Positions 1 through 6,561 of a stretch of 14,157 nucleotides of DNA are shown in pieces. The notes beneath the pieces were generated by a model, which was not told where the DNA came from, did not search any database, and was given only the letters and a program-made list of their open reading frames with translations. The translations under genes and the position numbers were made by a program. Source of the DNA: an uncultured Bacteroidota bacterium (lineage in GTDB: Bacteria; Bacteroidota; Bacteroidia; Chitinophagales; Chitinophagaceae); the NCBI GenBank assembly GCA_903879995.1, contig CAIRNW010000208.1, forward strand, positions 1 to 14,157, written 5' to 3'. Within the stretch, counting starts at the first letter, position 1, and each line of letters starts with the position of its first letter.

Positions 1-1089
1 GAAGTAGGTAAATTATTTAGTCAGGGGATTTTAATTGGACTACTATTAGCCATAACAGGAATTCTTTTAACCTACTCACTGACACCAGTACTTTTTAGCA
101 TCATCATCCATGATACTTCCACGCTAGAAAAAGCAGTAGACTTTTTACAAATCAGGATTTGGGGGCTACCTTTTTTGTATGTTTACCAGCTAAGGAATGC
201 ATTACTTGTAGGCACTAATCAATCACGTTTTTTAGTTGCGGGAACAATTGCAGAAGCAAGCTCCAATGTGCTACTTGATTATTTGTTGATATTTGGTTTT
301 GCAAGCATCCCCGCCTTAGGCTTTAATGGGGCAGCCATCGCATCGATTCTCTCTGAAGCAATTGGAATGCTTGTAATTTACTGGGTAATCAGCAGAAAAG
401 GCATCACAAAACAATTTAGTCTTTTTACAAAGGTTAGCTGGAATGCAACCCTTCAACGATCGATTTTTACCGTATCTTCTCCTTTGATGTTTCAACATGC
501 CATCAGTATAATAAGTTGGCAATATTTCTTTCTGCTAGTAGAACATCAGGGAAGTTTAGCACTTAAAGTATCTAATGTCATGCGAAATATCTTTGGTGTA
601 TTTGGTTGTTTTTGCTGGGCATTTGCTGCCACTGCAAATTCAATGGTGAGTAATATAATTGGACAAGGAAGACAGGAGGAGGTATGGGGGCTAGTTAAAA
701 AAATCATGTTGCTTAGTTTCACTACGGTGTTCACAGTAGTGCTACTACTTAATCTTTTTCCTGCCACTTTTCTCTCATTATTTGGACAAGGATCTGCATT
801 TGTAGAGGCTGGTATACCTGTGTTAAGAGTAGTGACTACCGCGTTACTGCTTTCCTGTGTTGCTACCGTGTTCCTTAATACGGTTACAGCATCCGGAAAT
901 ACCCGTGTTACCTTTTTAATTGAGGTGGGGGCAATTGTAAGCTATTGCATATATATCTATTTCACCCTGGAGTATTTTCAACTTTCATTGACCATTGGAT
1001 GGATGAGTGAATGGATTTATTGGCTTTGTCTGCTCATCCCTTCCCTACTTTACATTCGAAGTAATCAATGGAAAGACAAAAAAATCTAG
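1..1089 (+). CDS. MATE-family multidrug/metabolite exporter, 5' end missing
   Basis: The frame is open from the first base of the window to a TAG at 1087-1089, so 362 residues of a larger inner-membrane protein are visible. MATE exporters are usually about 440-460 residues, so roughly the first 90 are cut off; the TTG at 175 is internal and is not a start. The visible part is a series of hydrophobic segments with polar loops typical of the NorM/DinF-like MATE superfamily. Examples are the stretch with NALLVGTNQSRF, the segment ending GFNGAAIASILSEAIG, and SMVSNIIGQGRQEEV at about residues 211-225, which resembles the conserved loop at the start of the second half (VS..IGQ..G). MATE proteins extrude organic cations, drugs or metabolites in exchange for Na+ or H+; the substrate cannot be read from sequence. 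It converges with folB. The family call is by recognition of the fold pattern and motifs. Confidence 0.85.
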   Translation, partial: EVGKLFSQGILIGLLLAITGILLTYSLTPVLFSIIIHDTSTLEKAVDFLQIRIWGLPFLYVYQLRNALLVGTNQSRFLVAGTIAEASSNVLLDYLLIFGFASIPALGFNGAAIASILSEAIGMLVIYWVISRKGITKQFSLFTKVSWNATLQRSIFTVSSPLMFQHAISIISWQYFFLLVEHQGSLALKVSNVMRNIFGVFGCFCWAFAATANSMVSNIIGQGRQEEVWGLVKKIMLLSFTTVFTVVLLLNLFPATFLSLFGQGSAFVEAGIPVLRVVTTALLLSCVATVFLNTVTASGNTRVTFLIEVGAIVSYCIYIYFTLEYFQLSLTIGWMSEWIYWLCLLIPSLLYIRSNQWKDKKI

Positions 1090-1445
1090 CCTTCCCAACA
1101 AAACTGAACAGCTGTATTTCCCTGAAAACCGGGAATCGGGGGTTGTACTTTAGTCAATTTAATTTCGATATAATTGACTTGCCTAAATAAAGTTCGAATA
1201 GTAGCAGCAATATCCATTACTACCGTTTCAAGCAAAGGAGTAGGTATTGACATACGTTTCTTGACAAGGGTGTAAAGACTTTCGTAATCTATTGAAGCAG
1301 GCAACGAGTCAATACTGGAATTTTCCTCATCTTGAATAGGATACGCCACGTTTAAATCGATCAAAAATTGACCTCCAATTTTTGATTCATTCGGATAGAG
1401 TCCATGATAAGCATAAAAATTAACCTGCTCTAACTTTACCTGCAT
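1086..1445 (-). CDS. folB: Dihydroneopterin aldolase (folate biosynthesis)
   Basis: FolB converts 7,8-dihydroneopterin to 6-hydroxymethyl-7,8-dihydropterin and glycolaldehyde in cytosolic tetrahydrofolate synthesis. From ATG 1445 the protein is 119 residues, the normal family length. Family landmarks are visible: FYAYHGLYPNE (residues 10-20, with Glu20), GGQF.ID (24-30), the substrate-site DYESLY (53-58), LLE (71-73), and LTKVQPPIPG (97-106) with Lys99 at the place of the catalytic lysine. The frame extends upstream to an ATG at 1460 (124 residues) and a TTG at 1469 that abuts the trxB stop. I prefer 1445 because the homologous part of the family begins at MQVKLEQ, but 1460 is possible. It lies 24 bases behind trxB and is probably co-transcribed with it. 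Its TAG overlaps the MATE gene's TAG in a shared CTAG. Confidence 0.93.
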   Translation of the reverse strand: MQVKLEQVNFYAYHGLYPNESKIGGQFLIDLNVAYPIQDEENSSIDSLPASIDYESLYTLVKKRMSIPTPLLETVVMDIAATIRTLFRQVNYIEIKLTKVQPPIPGFQGNTAVQFCWEG

Positions 1446-1469
1446 TATCTTTTTTCCCATGTCACCCAA

Positions 1470-2411
1470 TTAATGTGCTCCCAGTGCGCTCAAATAACGT
1501 TCTGCATCCAACGCCGCCATACAACCACTACCTGCGGCAGTAACAGCCTGTCGATAAGTTTTATCCTGCACATCTCCCGCTGCAAATACACCTTCTACGT
1601 TTGTACGGCTTGTACCTGGCGTTGTTAAGATATATCCCGTACTATCCATGGTTATCCAGTTCTTGAAAATAGTGGAGTTAGGCGAATGTCCTATTGCAAC
1701 AAAAAAAGCACTTATTGCAATTTCTGTTTTTTCATGTGTCTTGTTATTGAAAAGCCGAACACCTTCTACTTTGGTATCGCCTAAAATTTCTTCAGTCTCC
1801 GAATTCCAATGAATTGTAATATTGGGAGTATTCACAACACGCGCTTGCATAACTTTACTGGCGCGCATCTCTTCACGGCGAACAATCATATGAACCTGGG
1901 CACAAATCTTAGATAAGTATAACGCTTCCTCTGCAGCTGTGTCCCCTGCTCCAACTATACCAACTACCTTTCCTTTAAAAAAGAACCCATCACAAACTGC
2001 GCAGGCACTAACACCAAATCCATTCAATCGCTGTTCACTCTCCAACCCCAGCCATTTAGCGGAAGCTCCTGTGGAAATAATAACAGCATGAGCTGCAATC
2101 CACTTATCATCATCGATTTGCACTTTATGGATGGGACCAGAAAAATCAACTTGGGTAGCTATTCCATACCGAATATCAGCCCCCATTCTCACAGCTTGTT
2201 TCTCAAAATTGATCATCATATCAGGCCCTTGAATGCCCTCCGGATATCCAGGGTAATTTTCTACTTCAGTGGTAATAGTAAGTTGACCACCCGGCTGTAA
2301 CCCTTGGTACAATACTGGTTTTAAACCGGCACGACTAGCATAGATAGCAGCTGTATAACCAGCAGGTCCAGAACCAATAATAAGACATTGAACTGTTTCT
2401 GTTATTTCCAT
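1470..2411 (-). CDS. trxB: Thioredoxin-disulfide reductase
   Basis: This is a cytosolic flavoenzyme that passes electrons from NADPH through FAD to thioredoxin. From ATG 2411 it has 313 residues, as expected for the low-molecular-weight bacterial type. Visible elements in order are: the FAD-binding GSGPAG (13-18), GGQL plus ENYPGYPEGI (41-60), the redox-active disulfide CAVC (137-140) followed by DGFFFKGK, the NADPH-binding GAGDTA (154-159) with VRREEMRA (177-184), and the C-terminal FAD motif GVFAAGDVQDKTYRQAV (274-290). The longer frame begins at a TTG (2429) that adds MIKRNK; the ATG at 2411 is the better start because ITETVQCLIIGSGPAG matches the family's usual beginning. It is followed closely by folB and preceded by a 68-base gap after the DUF4249 gene. 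That gap holds only a one-mismatch -7 box (CTAAATTA on plus, 2443-2450), so it may have its own promoter or be read from rpoD. Confidence 0.97.
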   Translation of the reverse strand: MEITETVQCLIIGSGPAGYTAAIYASRAGLKPVLYQGLQPGGQLTITTEVENYPGYPEGIQGPDMMINFEKQAVRMGADIRYGIATQVDFSGPIHKVQIDDDKWIAAHAVIISTGASAKWLGLESEQRLNGFGVSACAVCDGFFFKGKVVGIVGAGDTAAEEALYLSKICAQVHMIVRREEMRASKVMQARVVNTPNITIHWNSETEEILGDTKVEGVRLFNNKTHEKTEIAISAFFVAIGHSPNSTIFKNWITMDSTGYILTTPGTSRTNVEGVFAAGDVQDKTYRQAVTAAGSGCMAALDAERYLSALGAH

Positions 2412-2479
2412 TTTGTTACGCTTAATCAATTTTGAACATGCGCTAAATTACGCGGAAAGATGGAATATGAGGATTGAAG

Positions 2480-3361
2480 TTAACGTGGAATTATAAGCCT
2501 TCGATATTGTACAGCATATCCGCCAAAATAACCAAGTGCCCCATTAGATAGGTTAGAAAGTACACGGGTTGGAGACGAAAACGGATTTCCAACACTAGCG
2601 AAATTAAATTCAGTGGTGCGCCAAAAATCGTAGGTAGCTTTATCAATGGTGCATAGCTTTAACTGTACCGTATCACCTCTGTTAAACAAAGAGTACCCCT
2701 CCTCAAGTTCTCCAGTCCGGATAACACCGCGCTCAATTTGAACTTCATAGGACGTTCCGTCAATGATTTGATCATCAAAAACAGAATTTAATCCTGGTAA
2801 AAAAGGGCCATTATTTTGTTTTGTGAAATAGCGAATATAATCACCCAATCCAGACCGATCTTTTGCTCTCACATAAACAGCTGCCTTGCCGGGAGGATTA
2901 CCTGGAGGAGGCATTTTCCAAAAAATTGAATCAATGGTTCTTGTGGTATCAGGAATTGTTGTGGATGCTGCATAGGATTCCCCTTTCCAACGAATATTTA
3001 ATTTGTATCGCCCCCCTAATACGCCCCGGAGTAAAGGTTGCTGTGCCATTGAATCAACCGTGTAATAAAAACCCAATAAACGAACAGGCCCAACAGTAGC
3101 ATATCCCTTTAAGGGATAACGGATGCCCTGGTAATCAATTGAGACTTCCGCATCTTTTACAAGACTTTCATTTAGAATTGGCAAACTTACTGCCGCATAA
3201 TAACCAATGCTGGTAGTCAGGAGTACAATTGGAGGTTCACCATTCTCAATAAGAGCCTCTACCACTAATTTAGGTGCAGGCTGATTGAGATTAAAAGTAA
3301 TTTCTCGCTCACAACTGACAAACAGTTGAGAAATCAACAGAACTGATAAAAGCGAACGCAT
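2480..3361 (-). CDS. DUF4249-family outer-membrane-associated lipoprotein
   Basis: A 293-residue protein starting with a short lipoprotein signal peptide: MRSLLSVLLISQLF followed by VSC, with Cys17 as the likely lipidated residue. Right after the cysteine come EREITFNLNQPAPKLVVEALIENGEPP and a beta-rich body. It ends with GYFGGYAVQYRRLIIPR, a closing pattern I recognise from the Bacteroidota-specific DUF4249 family (Cys-Glu-x-Glu/Asp start, LVVEA.I..G.PP). Function is unknown; family members commonly sit next to TonB-dependent receptors and are thought to be surface or outer-membrane lipoproteins. Here there is no receptor. The ATG lies only 9 bases after the stop of rpoD, so it is most likely read from the rpoD transcript. 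The lgt product encoded nearby would attach the diacylglyceryl group. Family assignment is from sequence pattern; role is not inferred. Confidence 0.82.
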   Translation of the reverse strand: MRSLLSVLLISQLFVSCEREITFNLNQPAPKLVVEALIENGEPPIVLLTTSIGYYAAVSLPILNESLVKDAEVSIDYQGIRYPLKGYATVGPVRLLGFYYTVDSMAQQPLLRGVLGGRYKLNIRWKGESYAASTTIPDTTRTIDSIFWKMPPPGNPPGKAAVYVRAKDRSGLGDYIRYFTKQNNGPFLPGLNSVFDDQIIDGTSYEVQIERGVIRTGELEEGYSLFNRGDTVQLKLCTIDKATYDFWRTTEFNFASVGNPFSSPTRVLSNLSNGALGYFGGYAVQYRRLIIPR

Positions 3362-3370
3362 TGGTTTGTG

Positions 3371-4246
3371 TTAACCCAAATAAGCTTTTAATGCGCTACT
3401 GTACCGAGCTTTTTGCAAACGCTTGATGGCCCTCTCTTTGATTTGACGAATTCGCTCTTTGGTTAAATCGTATTTCTGTCCAATTTGCTCTATGGTAACA
3501 CCATTTTCACCGTCCAACCCAAAATAGGCGTTTACGATTTCCGCTTCCCTAGGAGAAAGCGATTTCAATACGCGTCGGATTTCATTGCGAAGTGAATCTT
3601 TCATGACTTCATCGTCTGTATCGTCACTTCCTTCTAACAAATCTCCCATCGCCACATCTTCAGCCTCATGTACTGGGGCATCCAAAGAAGTATGTCTTGT
3701 ATTGCTTTGAAAAATATTATTAATCTCCGTTTCACTCATCTCCAATAATTCGGCTAACTCCTCCGTGGAAGGCTCACGCTCATGCTCTTGTTCAAAAGCC
3801 ATGTAGGCTTTATTAGCCTTGTTATAGGTACCAATTTTATTTTGTGGTAAACGCACTAAACGTCCTTGCTCCGCCAACGCTTGCAGAATGGATTGACGAA
3901 TCCACCATACCGCGTAAGAAATAAATTTAAACCCCTTGGTTTCGTCAAAACGTTGTGCAGCCTTGATCAAGCCCAGATTGCCTTCATTGATAAGATCACT
4001 CAAAGAAAGCCCTTGGTGTTGGTATTGTTTTGCAACCGATACAACAAATCGTAAATTAGCTTGTACCAATTTGTCCAAAGCCCGTTGTGAATCAATAGGG
4101 TTTCTATTGAACATCTTGATTCGTTGAGCAAGCGTAGTCTCCTCTTCAGGAGTAATCATAGAAATTTTGGAAATTTCCTGCAAGTACTTTTCTACTGCTT
4201 GTGAATCTCTGTTGGTAATTTGGGTAGCAATCTTAAGCTGCCGCAT
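3371..4246 (-). CDS. rpoD: Primary RNA polymerase sigma factor (sigma-70 family)
   Basis: A 291-residue sigma-70 factor, the size of the primary (RpoD/SigA-type) factor of Bacteroidota, which lacks the acidic region 1.1 of E. coli. It directs RNA polymerase to housekeeping promoters. Visible regions: 1.2 at about residues 17-50 (VEKYLQEISKISMITPEEE); region 2 at about 57-130, with NLRFVVSVAKQYQ (64-76), DLINEGNLGLIKAAQRFD (84-101) and the -10-contacting FKFISYAVWWIRQSI (107-121); region 3 at about 138-215; and region 4 at about 222-280, with LSPREAEIV (230-238) and the -35-binding helix-turn-helix TIEQIGQKYDLTKERIRQIK (251-270). The ATG at 4246 is the only sensible start. The 98-base gap upstream contains a GC-rich leader and a weak -7-like box (CGAAGTTA on plus, 4306-4313). 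The DUF4249 gene follows after 9 bases. It is presumably the factor that reads the TAnnTTTG promoters noted here. Confidence 0.96.
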   Translation of the reverse strand: MRQLKIATQITNRDSQAVEKYLQEISKISMITPEEETTLAQRIKMFNRNPIDSQRALDKLVQANLRFVVSVAKQYQHQGLSLSDLINEGNLGLIKAAQRFDETKGFKFISYAVWWIRQSILQALAEQGRLVRLPQNKIGTYNKANKAYMAFEQEHEREPSTEELAELLEMSETEINNIFQSNTRHTSLDAPVHEAEDVAMGDLLEGSDDTDDEVMKDSLRNEIRRVLKSLSPREAEIVNAYFGLDGENGVTIEQIGQKYDLTKERIRQIKERAIKRLQKARYSSALKAYLG

Positions 4247-4344
4247 GTACTTGAAAATTTAAAGGTGGTGGGCGGAATGGACGAAAAATCCCCTCCGAAC
4301 GTGTGCGAAGTTACAGAATTTAACAGTGGTTTTCCTAGTGAAAC

Positions 4345-5505
4345 TCAGGATTCTACAGAAGATTTATGTCTTTGCTTTAGGTATAAGCCCAGCACGATGC
4401 CCGTTAAAAAAAGAAGGGTGGAAATTACTTCAGCCTGTGTTGGTTGTAAACCGAGCAAGTTAAGCTGATTATTTACTCGTATTTTTTCTATAATAAATCG
4501 CTCCAATCCGTTGAATATCAGATAATATGAAAATATTACTCCCCCAGTTTTCACATGCTTTTTCAAGTAAAATAAAACAAAGGCTAGTGTAATCGATGCA
4601 ACAGATTCGTAAAGCGGTGTAGGATAAACACCCTCGGGCAAAACATTACAATACGGGCCCTCACAGCCAGGTATGGGAATACCTGCTTCAATCACGTTGT
4701 GTGGGTAGGTGTAGGACCATGCCCAATCTGGAAGAAAGCTGGGCTTTGTTGCTAGATCACTAACAATCCCCCAATCCCCATCCCCTGAGAGCTGGCAACC
4801 TAACCTACCAATGCCATATGCGAGCATGAGTCCTGGCGCAACAGCATCGCTAAGATGTAGAAAACCGATCTTATGCTTTCGGGCATATACTGCAATTGCA
4901 ATAGCAGCGCATATTAACCCTCCATACATAGTTAAACCAGCGGGTGAAAACAAATAGTCACTTGGTCTCCTTAGAAAGTCTGTCCAATTTTCAAAAATAT
5001 CAAACAACTTGGCACCAGCCAGTCCAAATACCAGCGCCAATAGAGTAATGTCTCCCACCCGATCCTCTGGCCAAATTCTGATGATTCTTTTTTCTGGCTT
5101 ATCAAGTCTTTGTTTTTCCTTTTCTCTCCATTTGATAATTGCAAAAAACAATCCTAATAAAATACCAAGAGGAATATTTCCATCTGTTGAAAAAATAAAA
5201 CTGGGCGGATCAACTATTTCATCCTTATCCAAAAGAAAAAGCGCAAGAAGCTTAAAGCCCAGCAGAAACCCTAAAAGAAAATTAAAAAGAATATCCTGCA
5301 AACTCGCAGGCTCACCAACTAAAATATTAGTTTCTTCTGGTCGAAAAAGACCTTGTTTACTTTTTCGCCTTAGCTCATAGGCTAGCAGTGTGGCTGCTGC
5401 TCCAAAAGCGAGCGCAACAAAAAAGCCGAACGTATTAAAAAAACGTAAAAAGGGCCAATCCACCCCCATCAAATCCTTGAAGGCGTAATAGAGGTTTGGA
5501 TACAT
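4345..5505 (-). CDS. lgt: Prolipoprotein diacylglyceryl transferase (Bacteroidota type)
   Basis: Lgt is an inner-membrane enzyme that moves the diacylglyceryl group of phosphatidylglycerol to the lipobox cysteine of prolipoproteins, the first step of lipoprotein maturation. The product has 386 residues, about 100 longer than E. coli Lgt. The extra length lies in a charged, amphipathic N-terminal third (about residues 45-145), which is usual for this phylum. Multiple hydrophobic segments are present. Signature pieces: GLTMYGG (190-196, where E. coli has its His103 GG motif but here Tyr), GRLGCQLSGDGDWG (233-246, with Arg234 matching essential Arg143 and Cys in place of the usual Asn), YPTPLYES (294-301), and ERFIIE (335-340, with Arg336 matching Arg239). 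A GCEGPYC pair of cysteines sits at 280-286. It begins 5 bases after the bacilliredoxin stop, so the two form an operon. Identity is secure despite divergent motif residues. Confidence 0.95.
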   Translation of the reverse strand: MYPNLYYAFKDLMGVDWPFLRFFNTFGFFVALAFGAAATLLAYELRRKSKQGLFRPEETNILVGEPASLQDILFNFLLGFLLGFKLLALFLLDKDEIVDPPSFIFSTDGNIPLGILLGLFFAIIKWREKEKQRLDKPEKRIIRIWPEDRVGDITLLALVFGLAGAKLFDIFENWTDFLRRPSDYLFSPAGLTMYGGLICAAIAIAVYARKHKIGFLHLSDAVAPGLMLAYGIGRLGCQLSGDGDWGIVSDLATKPSFLPDWAWSYTYPHNVIEAGIPIPGCEGPYCNVLPEGVYPTPLYESVASITLAFVLFYLKKHVKTGGVIFSYYLIFNGLERFIIEKIRVNNQLNLLGLQPTQAEVISTLLFLTGIVLGLYLKQRHKSSVES

Positions 5506-5510
5506 GACTT

Positions 5511-5927
5511 TTAATTACAATGTTGCTGAAAAGAATGGATTAGGTTCTCTGCAATTGCTTGTGCAGAACGACCCTCGATCATATGACGTTCAATGTAATG
5601 AACTAATTGACCGTTTTTAAAAAGCGCAATGGCAGGGGAAGAAGGAGGATAAGGAAGTAAATGCTCCCGAACAGCCTTAACCGCTTCAATATCAAATCCT
5701 GCAAAACTGGTAGTAAGAAAATCAGGCTTTTTTTCACTTGCAGATACGGCCATCAGCACACCAGGACGTGCCGTACCAGCTGAACATCCACAAACAGAAT
5801 TAATCATAACCAGCGTGGTGCCTTCTTTAGAAAGTTGATCATGAACTGCAGTTGCTGATAGTAATTCAGCAAAACCGTTTTCAGTTAATTCTTCTTTCAT
5901 TGGAATAACTATTTCTGCAGGATACAT
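5511..5927 (-). CDS. Bacilliredoxin, BrxA/BrxB (YphP/YqiW) family
   Basis: A 138-residue cytosolic thioredoxin-fold protein with the family hallmark SVCGCSAGTARPG at residues 44-56, in which Cys46 and Cys48 form the atypical CGC active site. Also visible are the N-terminal MYPAEIVIPMKEEL start, the FAGFDIEAVKAVREHL helix (75-90), PPSSPAIALFKNGQLVHYIERH (93-114) and the C-terminal IEGRSAQAIAENL. In Bacillus these proteins remove bacillithiol from S-bacillithiolated proteins. Many Bacteroidota encode them, and whether this organism makes bacillithiol cannot be told from the window. The ATG at 5927 lies about 20 bases after a perfect -7 element (5947-5954), and lgt follows after 5 bases. This gene is therefore the first of a two-gene unit. 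BrxA and BrxB cannot be told apart here, so no symbol is given. Confidence 0.9.
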   Translation of the reverse strand: MYPAEIVIPMKEELTENGFAELLSATAVHDQLSKEGTTLVMINSVCGCSAGTARPGVLMAVSASEKKPDFLTTSFAGFDIEAVKAVREHLLPYPPSSPAIALFKNGQLVHYIERHMIEGRSAQAIAENLIHSFQQHCN

Positions 5928-5946
5928 ATGCTAAAATTTAGAAATG

Positions 5947-5954
5947 CAAAGATA
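5947..5954 (-). promoter_or_regulatory. Probable promoter -7 element for the bacilliredoxin-lgt operon
   Basis: On the minus strand this reads TATCTTTG, a perfect match to the Bacteroidota -7 consensus TAnnTTTG, about 20 bases upstream of the ATG at 5927. This implies a leader of only about 12-15 bases, which is common in the phylum. No clear -33 TTTG stands 19-21 bases further upstream; the nearest TTTG is too close. The call rests on the -7 match and its position. Confidence 0.5.
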
Positions 5955-6022
5955 AAAAAAAGCAAAGAAATAAGGGGATAATTCCGCAGACGGGCTTTAA
6001 GAGAACTTTCACAATTTAAAGC

Positions 6023-6056
6023 ACGTTTTTACGAAATTTTTTTAAACTAAAAACGT
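6023..6056. repeat. AT-rich inverted repeat in the bacilliredoxin/cytochrome spacer
   Basis: ACGTTTTTA at 6023-6031 is repeated in perfect inverted form as TAAAAACGT at 6048-6056, with a 16-base, mostly A/T centre. It lies midway in the largest gap of the window (5928-6137), about 95 bases upstream of the bacilliredoxin start. It could be an operator, a weak hairpin, or chance in AT-rich DNA; the sequence alone does not decide. The rest of the gap contains no tRNA, no convincing ORF (a 7-codon frame starts near 6094 on the minus strand) and the hairpin at 6117-6138. Confidence 0.4.
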
Positions 6057-6116
6057 CTATTGATTGTCTATTAAATAAAGATTCTCTTTCTCATAAGCAG
6101 TTGGTTTTGGTTTACC

Positions 6117-6138
6117 ACCCCTCGTTTCTACGAGGGGT
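6117..6138 (-). terminator. Hairpin at the end of the speA-dehydrogenase-cytochrome operon
   Basis: CCCCTCG (6118-6124) and CGAGGGG (6131-6137) form a perfect 7-bp stem (8 with the flanking A-T pair) around a TTTCTA loop. It begins directly at the cytochrome c stop codon, so on the minus strand it would cap the 3' end of the operon mRNA. There is no T-run after it on that strand. The T-run (6141-6147) lies on the plus-strand side and is the complement of the cytochrome's terminal Lys-Lys codons. It may therefore be a 3'-stabilising hairpin or a weak terminator for the minus strand, or a proper terminator for plus-strand transcription. Confidence 0.5.
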
Positions 6139-6557
6139 TATTTTTTTACGGCACCCTGCTTTCTAACTACCGTTACTTCCTGCGCCGTAATTGAGGTTGA
6201 CTTATTACCCAATTGTGTACGGATATAAGTTAAAACTGCTGCTATTTGTTGATCTGTTAAAAACGAAAAGGAGGCCATTGGATTATAATACTCCTCATCA
6301 TTTACAACAATTGGCTCGTTTAACCCATTTAAAATTATATTGATTAACCTTTTCTTATCTCCTGTTACAAAAGAAGTACCCGTTAAAGGAGGAGTCATTC
6401 GAGGCACCCCTCCTCCATCGGCCTGATGGCAGGACATGCAGTATTGCTGATAAACAGAAATTCCCAGTGTATTCTTTGCAGTTGATTTTGGTTGTCCAAA
6501 AGAAAAAAAAGTGACACTTAGCAAAATGAAAATCAAGGTTAACAATCGGTAGAACAT
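6138..6557 (-). CDS. Exported c-type cytochrome (class I), partner of the upstream dehydrogenase
   Basis: From ATG 6557 the protein has 139 residues. It has a clear signal peptide (MFYRLLTLIFILLSVTFFSFGQ, cleavage near residue 21-23), a single haem-binding CMSCH at 40-44 within VYQQYCMSCHQADGGGVPRM, and a likely distal haem ligand Met94 in YYNPMASF. A C-terminal helix LTDQQIAAVLTYIRTQLG (100-117) is typical of small class I cytochromes. The frame extends upstream to 6608, but that would overlap the dehydrogenase gene and bury the signal peptide behind 17 charged residues, so the inner ATG is chosen. It starts 4 bases after the dehydrogenase stop, which strongly suggests it receives electrons from that enzyme in the periplasm. 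Such cytochrome domains are often fused to sorbosone-type dehydrogenases, which supports the pairing. Confidence 0.9.
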   Translation of the reverse strand: MFYRLLTLIFILLSVTFFSFGQPKSTAKNTLGISVYQQYCMSCHQADGGGVPRMTPPLTGTSFVTGDKKRLINIILNGLNEPIVVNDEEYYNPMASFSFLTDQQIAAVLTYIRTQLGNKSTSITAQEVTVVRKQGAVKK

Positions 6558-6561
6558 AGCA

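Noticed and set aside
4290..4296. GGAGGGG-like purine run on the minus strand upstream of rpoD
   Set aside because: It sits more than 40 bases before the rpoD ATG, and no in-frame start codon follows at a useful distance.
6073..6096. Seven-codon minus-strand frame (MRKRIFI) in the 5928-6137 spacer
   Set aside because: No ribosome site or promoter is visible and the length is expected by chance; there is no sign of an attenuator around it.
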